From positions 1 through 64,000 of the forward strand of contig NZ_CP018867.1 of the NCBI RefSeq assembly GCF_002849895.1: a stretch of DNA of 64,000 nucleotides. Direction: 5' to 3'. The stretch comes from Companilactobacillus alimentarius DSM 20249 (lineage in GTDB: Bacteria > Bacillota > Bacilli > Lactobacillales > Lactobacillaceae). Position numbers and translations under genes: made by a program. Each line of letters opens with the position of its first letter. Within the stretch, counting starts at the first letter, position 1. Below are positions 39,294 through 48,803 of this stretch, one piece after another. Under the pieces are notes generated by a model that saw nothing but the letters and a program-made list of their open reading frames with translations, was not told the origin of the DNA and ran no database searches.

Positions 39294-42074
39294 TTACTCA
39301 CTAGTTACTGGAGTGGTAGTTGTATCTGTAGTATTCGATTGAGTAGAATCACTCGCAGTATTGTCAGCTGATGTATTAGATGATTGGTTATCAGTACTTG
39401 TGACGGTCGATTCAGTTTCTTTAGAGGTATTACTGTCAGAAGTAGAACTTATACTGGATTTGGAACCGGACCCAGAACCAGATCCTGATCCACCAGTACC
39501 AGTTCCAGATTCAGTGTTGCCATTTGAAGAAGTTGATTGAGCAGACTCAGTAGATGCAGAATTTGCAGAACTATTGTTAGTGATTACTTGTGAGGAATCA
39601 TTGCTGTTAGTACTATTGCTAAAGCCGGAAGTTCTACCGCTGCCGTTTTCTTTAGCTAAGGTACTAGCACTTTTACTGGAATTACTTAGATTTTTCACAT
39701 TACCATAATTACTGCTATGGCCAAAGTAATTATCCCAGAAGGACTTATAATTTTTGGACTTACCACCAATGGCAAAATCATCATAAGACATATCCTCAGG
39801 ACTGCCCTTATAGTAAAGCGAGTTGGTAGTGTGTTGGTTAACATTAGCTGTTACACCATTATAGCCAATGCTTCCGACCTTAGTACCGGTTTCTTTATCG
39901 ACCTTGTATGATTTAACGCCAGCAGGTCTATCAAAGGAGGTATTAACATTCATAACACTTTGATCTTCTTTATAGACGGCATTAGCCATTTTGGCCCAGA
40001 GTTCTTGATTTAGATCAGTTGAATTACTCGATAGATTATAATTGTTTCCATAGAAATTATCATAACCAATCCAGGATGCCAAAGTCATACCGTCAGTACT
40101 TCCGATAAACCAGTTATCACGATAATCGTTTGAAGTACCAGTTTTACCAAAGAGGTTCTTCGTGTTGAAATTAGCCTCATATGATAGAGCAGAGGCAGTA
40201 CCTTTAGTAACAACCCCATGAAGCATGTTCTTAATAATATAAGAAGTCTGCTTGGAGAAGACACGAGTCTTAGTTTCTTTATGTTTGTAAATATTCTTAC
40301 CTGATGGATCTGTTACCTCAGAAACTACATAAGGACTAACGTGCACACCTTTGTTAGCAAAAGTCGAAAAGGCGCTGGCTTGTTGAAGAACTGTCACACC
40401 AGTTGCGGTACCACCTAAGGTAATACCTAATTGGTTATATTCTTTGTTAGTCAGGTGAATTCCCATTTTAGACATGTATTTCTTTGAGTGTACGTTATGT
40501 TGTCTGATGTAATTATAAAGATTAACTGAAGGAATATTGTATGATTCTTCCAACGTTTCACGGGCGGAAATGAAACGGTTTTGAATCGTCTCGCCATAAT
40601 CAGTAGGCGAGTATCCATTATAACTAGTCTTGAAATCGGCCAGCATTGATTGAGAACCAATTAAGCCATTTTCAATTGCTGGTCCAAAGGTAATCAAAGG
40701 TTTAATTGATGAACCAGGTGATCTTTGAGTATCAAAGGCATGATTGATTTGAGACTTTTTGAAGTTGACCCCACCAACAAATGCTAGAACCTGTCCGGAT
40801 TTGTTATCAAGAAGTACTGAACCATTTTGAACTGGCTCACTAACCTTGATGCTCTTTCCAGTATTAGGATCAGTAGCGTTGTCGGTGTGAGTACTTCCCA
40901 AGTTACCCTTATATTCTTGAGCCTGCTTGTTTAAAGCCACATAGAGACTCTTATTGATTGTACTGTGGATCTTATAGTTTTTGTTGTGTAATTCGGTGTC
41001 AGCTTGAGTCCAATATTTTTGATAAAGATTATCATCTTTGACCAAATCTTTATACTTGATACCGTCATTTTTGGCTAAACGCTTGATCAAAATAGTTCTA
41101 GCCTGTTCGGTTAGTGTGTTATAAAGATAGCCATATTTGATTTTCTTAGAACTAGCCTTAGCTGGCTTTTGAAAATCACTCTTTAAATCAAAGTTTTTAG
41201 CGGTATTATATTGTGATTCAGTTATCTGATTATCACGATACATCCGATACAAAACGATATTTTTTCGTTTCATACCAAGACTAATATCGTCTTTGAGTCG
41301 TCCATGATCATCATATGGAGTATAGATGGAAGGACTCTGTGGTAAACCAGCGATAAAGGCTGATTCAGCCAAACTCAAATCCTTGGCGTCTTTTCCAAAG
41401 AGACCTTGGGCAGCGGCTTGAACACCTTGAATATTTTGACCTTTATTATTACGTCCGAAAGTTGCGGCGTTTAAATAATCTTCCAAAATTTCGTTTTTAT
41501 TAAAGTATTTATCAACACGCATGGCTAAAAAGATTTCAACAGCCTTACGTTTCCAAGTCGTTTCAGAAGATAGCATCTGCATTTTGACTGTTTGTTGAGT
41601 CAAAGTAGAACCACCAGTCTGTGCACCAATTCCAGTAATATCTGAAATTACCGCTCTGAAGATAGATTTGGGAACGACACCCTTATGACGATAAAAGTCA
41701 CTATCTTCAGTGGAGACGATAGCCTTTTTCAAATAAGGCGACATTTCATTGATTGATACTTTTTTACCAACGAGGTCTTTTTGAAGACTCTCAATTTTTT
41801 GACCATCGGCAAAATATAAAGTAGCTGAATTGTTAACATCTTGTAGTTCGGTTTGCATCTCAGTTTTAGTAGGGACATTAACTTGATTGGTTAAAGCTGA
41901 GACGTATCCCAATCCTAAACCAACTGCTAAACTCAGAATGATAAATATGCCAGCAATAGAATAGAGAACAATACGGCGAATGATCTCTATCGTAAGATTA
42001 GCTTTGTTAGCAAAATCCGACCAGCTCTTGATACTTTTGAACCAATTGACAATGCTATTCCATAAATTTTTCAC
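39294..42074 (-). CDS. Class A penicillin-binding protein (PBP1B-type, glycosyltransferase/transpeptidase)
   Basis: This bifunctional peptidoglycan synthase of 926 residues is anchored by one helix (~33-58) with a cytosolic N-terminus. The GT51 domain has EDSDFYRHKG (~117), GGSTLTQQTVKM (~157) and KRKAVEIFLAMR. The transpeptidase has SxxK in SPGSSIKPL (~450), SYN in EESYNIPS (~510) and KTGTS (~650). The last ~130 residues are a Ser/Thr/Asn-rich tail with a GSGSGSGS stretch, likely an extracellular wall-spanning linker. No start conflict is seen. PBP2a/PBP1b-type naming in lactobacilli varies, so no symbol is given. Confidence 0.93.
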   Translation of the reverse strand: MKNLWNSIVNWFKSIKSWSDFANKANLTIEIIRRIVLYSIAGIFIILSLAVGLGLGYVSALTNQVNVPTKTEMQTELQDVNNSATLYFADGQKIESLQKDLVGKKVSINEMSPYLKKAIVSTEDSDFYRHKGVVPKSIFRAVISDITGIGAQTGGSTLTQQTVKMQMLSSETTWKRKAVEIFLAMRVDKYFNKNEILEDYLNAATFGRNNKGQNIQGVQAAAQGLFGKDAKDLSLAESAFIAGLPQSPSIYTPYDDHGRLKDDISLGMKRKNIVLYRMYRDNQITESQYNTAKNFDLKSDFQKPAKASSKKIKYGYLYNTLTEQARTILIKRLAKNDGIKYKDLVKDDNLYQKYWTQADTELHNKNYKIHSTINKSLYVALNKQAQEYKGNLGSTHTDNATDPNTGKSIKVSEPVQNGSVLLDNKSGQVLAFVGGVNFKKSQINHAFDTQRSPGSSIKPLITFGPAIENGLIGSQSMLADFKTSYNGYSPTDYGETIQNRFISARETLEESYNIPSVNLYNYIRQHNVHSKKYMSKMGIHLTNKEYNQLGITLGGTATGVTVLQQASAFSTFANKGVHVSPYVVSEVTDPSGKNIYKHKETKTRVFSKQTSYIIKNMLHGVVTKGTASALSYEANFNTKNLFGKTGTSNDYRDNWFIGSTDGMTLASWIGYDNFYGNNYNLSSNSTDLNQELWAKMANAVYKEDQSVMNVNTSFDRPAGVKSYKVDKETGTKVGSIGYNGVTANVNQHTTNSLYYKGSPEDMSYDDFAIGGKSKNYKSFWDNYFGHSSNYGNVKNLSNSSKSASTLAKENGSGRTSGFSNSTNSNDSSQVITNNSSANSASTESAQSTSSNGNTESGTGTGGSGSGSGSGSKSSISSTSDSNTSKETESTVTSTDNQSSNTSADNTASDSTQSNTTDTTTTPVTSE

Positions 42075-42146
42075 TTTTAAATAAGCTCCCTTAAAAAGTT
42101 ACATACCGTAATTATATAATAAAATCGATTTAGAAGTGTAAAAACA

Positions 42147-42184
42147 AAAAAAGTTCCATAGAAAATAGTTTCTACGGAACTTTT
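42147..42184 (-). terminator. Terminator downstream of pepV
   Basis: AAAAGTTCC and GGAACTTTT bracket a TAGAAA/TTTCTA stem. It lies between pepV and the PBP gene on the minus strand, so the PBP gene has its own promoter in ~42090-42145. Confidence 0.85.
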
Positions 42185-42190
42185 ATTAAA

Positions 42191-43591
42191 TTACTTAATT
42201 AAGCGGTAGATGGCGTCTGCGTAGATGGCAGTGGCCTTTAATAATTTATCAATATTAATATATTCATTCGGTTGATGCATGACATTTTCGTCACCGGGGA
42301 ACATAGCACCAAAGGCAATTCCGTTTTTAAGAATTCTGCCATAAGTACCGCCACCAACAGTAAATGGTTCGGTTGGGTCATCAGTGTGATCGCGATAAGC
42401 TCCAACTAGGGCTTTTACCAAAGGATCATCAGCCGATACAAAGTGTGGCAATTGATTATGTCCTTCGATTATAGCAGACACACCTGTTGGCAAATTCTGA
42501 TTGATCTTGTCAGTCAAAGTGTCGCCAGTATCACCTTTTGGATAGCGAATGTTCAATAAAATATTTGCTTGATCTTGGTCGTATTCATAAATATTAGGGG
42601 AGACGGTTAATTCGCCCATGACCTCATCTTTGTTACTGATACCAAGATTTTTACCGGCAAAGTCTAAGTGTAAACTATCAGCGATGAATGAGAAGTATAG
42701 CTTCTCACTGTCATTCAAAGGTAGTGTCATTAGAAACTTAGCCAAATAAGTTGCAGCGTTAATGCCATTGAATGGTTCCATAGCATGAGCACCCTTACCA
42801 ATAATTTGAACAGTAGCTATAGTTTCTTTATTAGTAACGTTGCCTTTGATCTTTGAATGTTCGCCTAGAAAGTCATTTAACTTGGTTTTTAATTCTTCTA
42901 GATTAATTTTTTCTAAGTCAATTTCAGCTTCGGCATTTTGAGGGACCATATTAGGTCTGATACCAGCAGTAAATTTCTTAACTAAATTAATTTTAGGAGT
43001 GGGGAAGTTGACTCTAAACGAGACAATTCCTTTTTCGCCATTGATAGCAGGAAATTCAGCATCGGGTGAGAATCCAGTTTCTGGCATGGTTTCTTTTTCC
43101 ATGTAATGATTGATACCAACCCATTCGCTTTCTTCATCAGTTCCTAAAATAAGTTGAACTTTTTTACTAGTTGGTAATTTTAATTCTTTAATAATTTTCA
43201 TTGCATAGTAGGAAGCAAGACTAGGACCCTTGTCATCGCTGGCACCACGTGCGTAAAAGTTACCATCTTTAATAACTGGTTCAAATGGATTAGTGTTCCA
43301 ACCTGGACCTTCGGGAACGACATCCACATGACCCAAAATAGCAATGGGTTCATCCTCAGTGTTGCCAAATTCAATCCGACCAGCTAAATTATCAACATTT
43401 TTTGTTGCAAAGCCGTCTCGCTCAGCAAAGTGTAGAAATGTTTGCAAAGCTTTAGCGGGTCCTGGACCTAATGGAAAATCACTTGTTTTATTCTCAATGT
43501 CTCTTGAACTATCAATACTTACTAGCTCTGAAAGATCGTTGATCAATTCATCTGAACGATGTGAAACTTCTTTCTCCCAATCTATCGACAT
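42191..43591 (-). CDS. pepV: Dipeptidase PepV (M20 family)
   Basis: PepV is a broad zinc dipeptidase of lactic acid bacteria. ATG 43591 (MSIDWEKEV) has GGAGG ten bases upstream; the in-frame ATG at 43633 does not. The protein is 466 residues. Metal and catalytic motifs: GHVDVVPEGPGW (~86), RGASDDKGPSL (~116), GTDEESEWVGI (~151) and PDAEFPAINGEKG (~175). The lid domain follows. It is a monocistronic gene with a terminator. Confidence 0.95.
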   Translation of the reverse strand: MSIDWEKEVSHRSDELINDLSELVSIDSSRDIENKTSDFPLGPGPAKALQTFLHFAERDGFATKNVDNLAGRIEFGNTEDEPIAILGHVDVVPEGPGWNTNPFEPVIKDGNFYARGASDDKGPSLASYYAMKIIKELKLPTSKKVQLILGTDEESEWVGINHYMEKETMPETGFSPDAEFPAINGEKGIVSFRVNFPTPKINLVKKFTAGIRPNMVPQNAEAEIDLEKINLEELKTKLNDFLGEHSKIKGNVTNKETIATVQIIGKGAHAMEPFNGINAATYLAKFLMTLPLNDSEKLYFSFIADSLHLDFAGKNLGISNKDEVMGELTVSPNIYEYDQDQANILLNIRYPKGDTGDTLTDKINQNLPTGVSAIIEGHNQLPHFVSADDPLVKALVGAYRDHTDDPTEPFTVGGGTYGRILKNGIAFGAMFPGDENVMHQPNEYINIDKLLKATAIYADAIYRLIK

Positions 43592-43658
43592 ATATCTTTG
43601 ACCTCCACATGAAGTTTTTATATATTTTACCAAAGGTTGGAGTTAATGGCTAATTTAC

Positions 43659-45089
43659 CTAAATTTTCTTTATGGAATCGTTGTCATTATTTAAGGAAAA
43701 ATCAATGAACAAATTGTTGAATTGACTGATTAAATCGGTATTCTCCAAGCTTTGATCTTTTGTAGGTCGAGCTAAAGAAATATTTTCTAATAAATCTATA
43801 TTCTTGATTCGCTCTCCCTGTGGTAAATCATAATAACTCTTTTCACTGTCGTTGCCCAAATAATTATTAGGATTCAACTGAATCAAGACGTTTTTGGCAT
43901 TGATCCAACCATCTTTTAACTTGAGCCAAGTCTGTGAATTGACGCGTTGAATCGTAATGATTCTTTTTGGCGAGTTGGCTTCTAATCGGTTAGTGATATT
44001 GCTTTGATCGTCTGGTTCACTGTGTAAAAAATTATTTGGTTGTTGATTACGGTAGATAGCTTTAGCACCAAAGTATTGGCGCAGATCTTTGAGGACGTAT
44101 TCGGAATTGAAGCCAGTAGCTTTAGCAAATTCATTTTTGCCTAATTGAACGTATTTTTGCCCATTAGAGCGGATAATATTGGTAATATGATAACCATCCA
44201 GTGGTCTGACCACTTTTTTAGTTTTGATCAGACGATAAGGATTTTCATAAATTGGTTCAGACTCAGAACTCATATAGTAAACATTTTGATTAATAACTTC
44301 GCTTCTGGACTTATCTTTGAGTTCGCGGTATTCATTACCAGTAGCAGGATAGTTTGTTACAACGCCATCAATTGGCATATTGATTAAAGTGTTCCATTTT
44401 TTAGGACTTTCGTTCATTTCATCCCAAACATAAATAGTTTTCCCCATTGAGTGAAGTGCGTTGATTACTTCCGGAGTCACAATGTTTGAGGATAAGTTAA
44501 CGCCAGTTACATATTGCAAAACATCGAAGTTAACCCGTTTGATCGTTCCAGCAATAAATATTCTGGGGATGTCAGGCATCAATTCGGATTCGTTTTTCAA
44601 ACTCTTAGTGGAGAAAGAGTGAAACATCACCCGATGTTGCATGCCATATTGATCAATTACTTGTTTCAATAAGACCTCCATATTTTGAGGATTACCTTTT
44701 TTAGTCTTTTTAGTTTCAATAAGAAATTTTGCCTTAGGATTATCTTTGTAATGTTCGAAAATTTGGTTCAAACTATGAATTGATTCACCATTTTTTTGTT
44801 TAAGCGTTGCAAGCTCGGAAAAATTATGTTGAGAAACGATTGCAGAAGTGCCAGTCACTCGTTTTAGATCACGGTCATGTGAAATAACTAAGACGTTGTC
44901 CTTTGAAACATGGATGTCTAGTTCAACGTAATCAGCGCCTTCAGAAAAGGCTTTGTTGATACTTTCAAAGGTTTCTTCTGGGGCATTAATAGGATCACCA
45001 CGGTGACCAATAACCGTAAAACCACTAGCAAATACAAAGATGAATAAAGCTAATGCTATTTTTAAAAGATTGAAACTTTTTGAAATCAT
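43659..45089 (-). CDS. Membrane-anchored glycerophosphodiester phosphodiesterase with C-terminal extension
   Basis: This enzyme probably acts outside the membrane on glycerophosphodiesters or on lipoteichoic-acid-derived glycerophosphate. ATG 45089 (MISKSFNLLK) has AGGGAG upstream. A signal peptide or anchor lies at ~7-24. The GDPD barrel shows GHRGDPINAPEET (~28), ELDIHVS with ELD as metal ligands (~54), and SHDRDLKR (~68). About 220 residues beyond the barrel (~250-476) contain repeated YVQLGKNEFAKA- and WLKLKDGWINAK-like blocks reminiscent of SH3-type or SLAP wall-binding modules. The gene is divergent from a small ORF with a 65-bp overlap-free region. Confidence 0.85.
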   Translation of the reverse strand: MISKSFNLLKIALALFIFVFASGFTVIGHRGDPINAPEETFESINKAFSEGADYVELDIHVSKDNVLVISHDRDLKRVTGTSAIVSQHNFSELATLKQKNGESIHSLNQIFEHYKDNPKAKFLIETKKTKKGNPQNMEVLLKQVIDQYGMQHRVMFHSFSTKSLKNESELMPDIPRIFIAGTIKRVNFDVLQYVTGVNLSSNIVTPEVINALHSMGKTIYVWDEMNESPKKWNTLINMPIDGVVTNYPATGNEYRELKDKSRSEVINQNVYYMSSESEPIYENPYRLIKTKKVVRPLDGYHITNIIRSNGQKYVQLGKNEFAKATGFNSEYVLKDLRQYFGAKAIYRNQQPNNFLHSEPDDQSNITNRLEANSPKRIITIQRVNSQTWLKLKDGWINAKNVLIQLNPNNYLGNDSEKSYYDLPQGERIKNIDLLENISLARPTKDQSLENTDLISQFNNLFIDFSLNNDNDSIKKI

Positions 45090-45154
45090 AATTAACTCCC
45101 TAACTTTTTGGATATTATATACTAAAATAAGTAGTGAAACGTGAGGTAGTAACA

Positions 45155-45490
45155 ATGGATAATGAAAAACAAACGCTTGATATTATTGAGCAAATAACTC
45201 GTAATGATGGGACTAAGTATTATGAACTTGCTAACATTGTTATGAATGGTAGAGCTGAAAAAGCTGCTGAATTAGGCTTCATTAAAGAAGTCAGAATTTT
45301 AAAATTAAATATTCCACACTCATCAGCGGTACAAGTCTATGAAGACTATGTTAATGAGAATTATACCGTTCCGCCAATGGATTTAACAGAATGGGTTGAA
45401 TACAAGAAACCAGAAGGCAAGATTCAAGACGCTTTTAATGAGATATTGAAAGCTAACAAAATAATTTCAAAGGACGACGAGGCGAAATAA
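45155..45490 (+). CDS. Hypothetical protein, Lactobacillaceae type
   Basis: This 111-residue soluble protein has no recognised domain. ATG 45155 is chosen over GTG 45134 because GAGGT lies 11 bp upstream. The sequence is mixed alpha/beta with an acidic C-terminus (KIISKDDEAK). Its stop overlaps the start of the metallophosphoesterase gene by one base (TAATG), so the two are coupled and may act together, but nothing else shows its function. Confidence 0.7.
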   Translation: MDNEKQTLDIIEQITRNDGTKYYELANIVMNGRAEKAAELGFIKEVRILKLNIPHSSAVQVYEDYVNENYTVPPMDLTEWVEYKKPEGKIQDAFNEILKANKIISKDDEAK

Positions 45491-46101
45491 TGAATTATTT
45501 TATAGCTGATACGCATTTTTTCCATTACCAATTATTGGAACCAAACAACTTTGCACCCAGACACTTTGGCAATGTTGATGAAATGAATCAGGCCATGATT
45601 GATGCTTGGAATAAACGTGTTGATGAAAATGATCGAGTTTATCATCTGGGAGATATTTCGATGCGTCCACAAGATTATCCAACCGATGAGGAAACCTATA
45701 ATATATTACGACAATTAAATGGTCATCTGACGTTGATTAAAGGTAATCATGATTATCGTTCACTTTTTAAATATATTGATAAACATAATCAAGTTATGTC
45801 TGATGGTAAAAAGAAATATGAATTTGAAGATGTTGGTTCGCTATTAAAATTTGATCATCATCAATTTTATTGTACTCATTATCCCATGCTTCTGGGAAAA
45901 GTGGACAAAATAATTAATTTGCACGGTCACATTCACCATTATTCTGTTCCCACCGCTGAAAATATCAACGTCGGCGTCGATGCTCCAGAAAGAGACCTTT
46001 TGTCAGAAGATTTACCTTGGGGTTCTCCATTACGTGGAGAAGAGATTCTGGAGATGTATGATAAGAAGAAAGCTCAACTAATGAAAATGCAAAGAAAGTA
46101 G
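45490..46101 (+). CDS. Calcineurin-like metallophosphoesterase
   Basis: This 203-residue cytosolic phosphoesterase resembles the YfcE/MPE superfamily. Metal-binding motifs: IADTHFFHY (D7, H9), YHLGDIS (GD, ~58), IKGNHDYR (GNHD, ~84), THYPML (~136) and LHGHIHHY (GHxH, ~153). The substrate is unknown. It is the second gene of a run that continues through yutD and the HAD phosphatase. Confidence 0.85.
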   Translation: MNYFIADTHFFHYQLLEPNNFAPRHFGNVDEMNQAMIDAWNKRVDENDRVYHLGDISMRPQDYPTDEETYNILRQLNGHLTLIKGNHDYRSLFKYIDKHNQVMSDGKKKYEFEDVGSLLKFDHHQFYCTHYPMLLGKVDKIINLHGHIHHYSVPTAENINVGVDAPERDLLSEDLPWGSPLRGEEILEMYDKKKAQLMKMQRK

Positions 46102-46107
46102 GACATT

Positions 46108-47472
46108 ATGGAAAAAATTCAAATTGTACACACAAATGACTTGCATTCACATTTCGAAAATTTTCCACGAGTTGCTCGCTTTATTGAGGATTCGAGAAAG
46201 AATAGTGTTGCTGATGATTTCTATCTATTCGACATTGGGGATGCAATGGATCGAGCCCATCCACTGACAGAAGCAACTAATGGGCAGATTAATATTAGTT
46301 GGATGAATTCGTTGCATTATGATGCAATTACTATTGGTAACAATGAAGGTCTAGGCAATAGTCATGAAGAGTTGGAACACTTGTATGATAAGGCCAATTT
46401 TCCAGTGATTTTAGGCAATCTTTATGACCAAAAGACCGAGAAGTTAGCTGATTTTGCACAGGTGTCGAAAATCTTTACAACTAAGCAACAAACTACAATA
46501 GGTGTGATTGGTTTGACAGCACCATTTATCTTAACGTATCCGTTATTAAAGTGGGATATTCATTTGGTGCAAGATATTTTACCGAAGTCTTTGCAAGCAG
46601 TAAAAGATTGTGATGTTGTTATTCTCTTGTCGCATTTGGGTGTGTCAATGGATCGCTTGATTGCTAGTAAATATCCAGAAATTGATGTAATAATTGGATC
46701 GCATACTCATCATCTCTTTCCTAAAGGAGAAATGGATAACGGCGTTCTCTTAGCAGCGGCTGGAAAATATGGTCAAAATATTGGGACAATTAATTTAGAA
46801 TTAACCAACCATCGCGTGATTGCTAAATCAGCCTTTACAACGAAGACTGCTTCTCTAAAAGTTTTAGATGGCGATCAAAAGTGGGTTCAAGCACAATTAG
46901 ATAGGGGGAATGACTTGCTGAGTCAAAGGAAAGTTGCTAATCTTCCACATACTTTGAGTAGCGATTATCATGATAAAAATGCAATTATTCAAGAGGCCTT
47001 GTCAGCAATGTTAGAATACACGGGTGCTGAGGCAGGCGTTTTGAGTTCAGGACTATTTTTGGATGATTTACCTAAGGGAATCGTAACAGAGAAAAATTTA
47101 CATGATATTTTGCCACATGCAATTCACGGTATGAAAACTAAGATGACGGGCGACAACGTTTGGCGGCTAGTGATGGAGATGGAAAAGAATCGTCTCTATT
47201 TACGAACGCATCAGCAAAAGGGAATGGGATTTCGTGGTAAAATATTTGGCGAGTTGATTTATCGCGGAATTACCGTAGACAATAAACGTAATGTTTATAT
47301 AAATGGTCAAGAATTAAGACCAAATCAAGAGTATACTTTAGCATTATTGGATCATTACTTGTTCGTTCCGTATTTTCCTTCAATTGAGATTGCGGGCGAC
47401 AATGAAATTATGTATCCTAAGTTTTTAAGAAGTGTCTTTGGGGACTACTTAAGTAAAAAATATCCGATTTGA
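46108..47472 (+). CDS. yunD: YunD-like 5'-nucleotidase/metallophosphatase
   Basis: This 454-residue bimodular enzyme resembles 5'-nucleotidases: the N-terminal metallophosphoesterase has HTNDLHSHF (~9), DIGDAMDR (~46), TIGNNEGLG (~76), LLSHLGVS (~172) and GSHTHHLFP (~198), followed by a C-terminal 5'-nucleotidase domain (~280-440). It has no signal peptide, so it acts in the cytosol, as the B. subtilis YunD type does. ATG 46108 has GGAC upstream and lies 6 bp after the previous gene. The physiological substrate is unclear. Confidence 0.85.
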   Translation: MEKIQIVHTNDLHSHFENFPRVARFIEDSRKNSVADDFYLFDIGDAMDRAHPLTEATNGQINISWMNSLHYDAITIGNNEGLGNSHEELEHLYDKANFPVILGNLYDQKTEKLADFAQVSKIFTTKQQTTIGVIGLTAPFILTYPLLKWDIHLVQDILPKSLQAVKDCDVVILLSHLGVSMDRLIASKYPEIDVIIGSHTHHLFPKGEMDNGVLLAAAGKYGQNIGTINLELTNHRVIAKSAFTTKTASLKVLDGDQKWVQAQLDRGNDLLSQRKVANLPHTLSSDYHDKNAIIQEALSAMLEYTGAEAGVLSSGLFLDDLPKGIVTEKNLHDILPHAIHGMKTKMTGDNVWRLVMEMEKNRLYLRTHQQKGMGFRGKIFGELIYRGITVDNKRNVYINGQELRPNQEYTLALLDHYLFVPYFPSIEIAGDNEIMYPKFLRSVFGDYLSKKYPI

Positions 47473-47481
47473 GGTGATTGT

Positions 47482-48030
47482 TTGCAGGAAGTTAAGGATA
47501 ATACCACAACCAAGTTAGCTGATGTTATTGTTCTGACGGATAACCTGATTACGATTAATAAAACTCAGTACAGGATCGTTGAGAATCATGATAATGGTTT
47601 CAGCGAGGAACGAATTGAAGAACGCTACAATACAATTTTAGATAAGTACGATTATATTGTTGGTGACTGGGGTTATGATCAGTTAAGATTTAAAGGGTTT
47701 TATGAAGATGAGCGAAAAGAAAGTACGTTAGATAGTCGTATTTCACATTTAGAAGATTATTTGATTGAGTATTGTAATTTTGGCTGTGCTTATTTTGTAC
47801 TTGAAAAAGTCAAAAAAGCTCCGTTGAAGACTCATCGTCACGTTAGTCATAAATTTCATACACGTAATACGCATACTAAGCATGGTAATAAAACCAATGC
47901 TAATAACGATGGTAATAAGAAGAATACTAATAATCATAGGAAGAAAAAGAAAGTCATTAAGCGTCACGTTAAGAAAACTACAGCCAAGAAGACTTTCAAA
48001 ATTAGAAAAATAGGTGAAAAGAATAAATGA
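47482..48030 (+). CDS. yutD: YutD family protein with basic tail
   Basis: This 182-residue protein has a YutD-like N-terminal domain (~1-118; VENHDNGFSEERIEERYN and DKYDYIVGDWGYDQLRFKGF) and then a ~65-residue tail very rich in Lys, His, Asn and Thr, without the usual secondary structure. The start is TTG 47482, with GAGGTGAT just upstream. Its stop overlaps the next gene by 4 bp. The family is conserved next to the YutF-type phosphatase in Firmicutes; its role is unknown. The basic tail suggests nucleic-acid or polyanion contact (inference). Confidence 0.8.
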   Translation: MQEVKDNTTTKLADVIVLTDNLITINKTQYRIVENHDNGFSEERIEERYNTILDKYDYIVGDWGYDQLRFKGFYEDERKESTLDSRISHLEDYLIEYCNFGCAYFVLEKVKKAPLKTHRHVSHKFHTRNTHTKHGNKTNANNDGNKKNTNNHRKKKKVIKRHVKKTTAKKTFKIRKIGEKNK

Positions 48031-48803
48031 AGTATCAAACATATTTAATTGATTTAGATGGCACAATGTATCGAGGCAAGGATAAGATTCCTGAAGCTAA
48101 AGTGTTTATTGATAATTTGCAAGCTAAGGGAATTGAGTACTATTTTTTAACAAATAATACAACTAAGACCCCACAGCAGGTAGCTGATAATTTAACTAAT
48201 AATCATCAAATATCTGCCAAGGCAGATCAAATTGTGACGCCTTCACTTGCGACGGCAGCTTATGTTAAGGATATGTTTGATGACGATGTAAAGAACCATT
48301 CTGCATATGTAATTGGGGAGTATGGCTTAAAAAGTGCTGTATTTGGTACAGGAATCAAACTAGATGAAACTAATCCAGATGTTGTGATTGTAGGTTTAGA
48401 TTATGATGTTACTTATCACAAGTTCGAAGTTGCAACCTTAGCAATTAAGCGCGGGGCCTTCTTTATTGGGACCAATGCTGATACTAATTTGCCTAATGAG
48501 CGAGGATTAGTTCCTGGTGCTGGTTCAGTTATTTCTTTAGTGGAAACTTCTACCCAACAAAAAGCTAAATATATTGGTAAACCAGAACGTGACATTATGG
48601 ACTTTGCCGCCGAAGCAAAGAATTTTGATCCTCAAAAGGCCGTTATGGTAGGGGATAACTATAATACTGATATTAAGTGTGGAATCAATGCTAATGTTGA
48701 TACGCTTTTGGTTTATACCGGAGTTAGCACCCACGAGGATATAAAAAAAGTAGATATCAAGCCAACACACGAGGTAGAAAGCCTGGACCAATGGGATGTC
48801 TAA
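48027..48803 (+). CDS. HAD-IIA hydrolase, NagD/YutF-type sugar phosphatase
   Basis: This 258-residue cytosolic phosphatase belongs to the HAD superfamily IIA. Motif I is LIDLDGTMYRG (D9, D11), motif II LTNNTTKTP (~42), the lysine of motif III lies in IGKPERDIM (~192), and motif IV is VGDNYNTDIKCG (~212). It resembles B. subtilis YutF or the TIGR01457 group. It overlaps yutD (ATGA) and the following membrane protein gene by 8 bp, so the trio is co-translated. Confidence 0.92.
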   Translation: MKYQTYLIDLDGTMYRGKDKIPEAKVFIDNLQAKGIEYYFLTNNTTKTPQQVADNLTNNHQISAKADQIVTPSLATAAYVKDMFDDDVKNHSAYVIGEYGLKSAVFGTGIKLDETNPDVVIVGLDYDVTYHKFEVATLAIKRGAFFIGTNADTNLPNERGLVPGAGSVISLVETSTQQKAKYIGKPERDIMDFAAEAKNFDPQKAVMVGDNYNTDIKCGINANVDTLLVYTGVSTHEDIKKVDIKPTHEVESLDQWDV

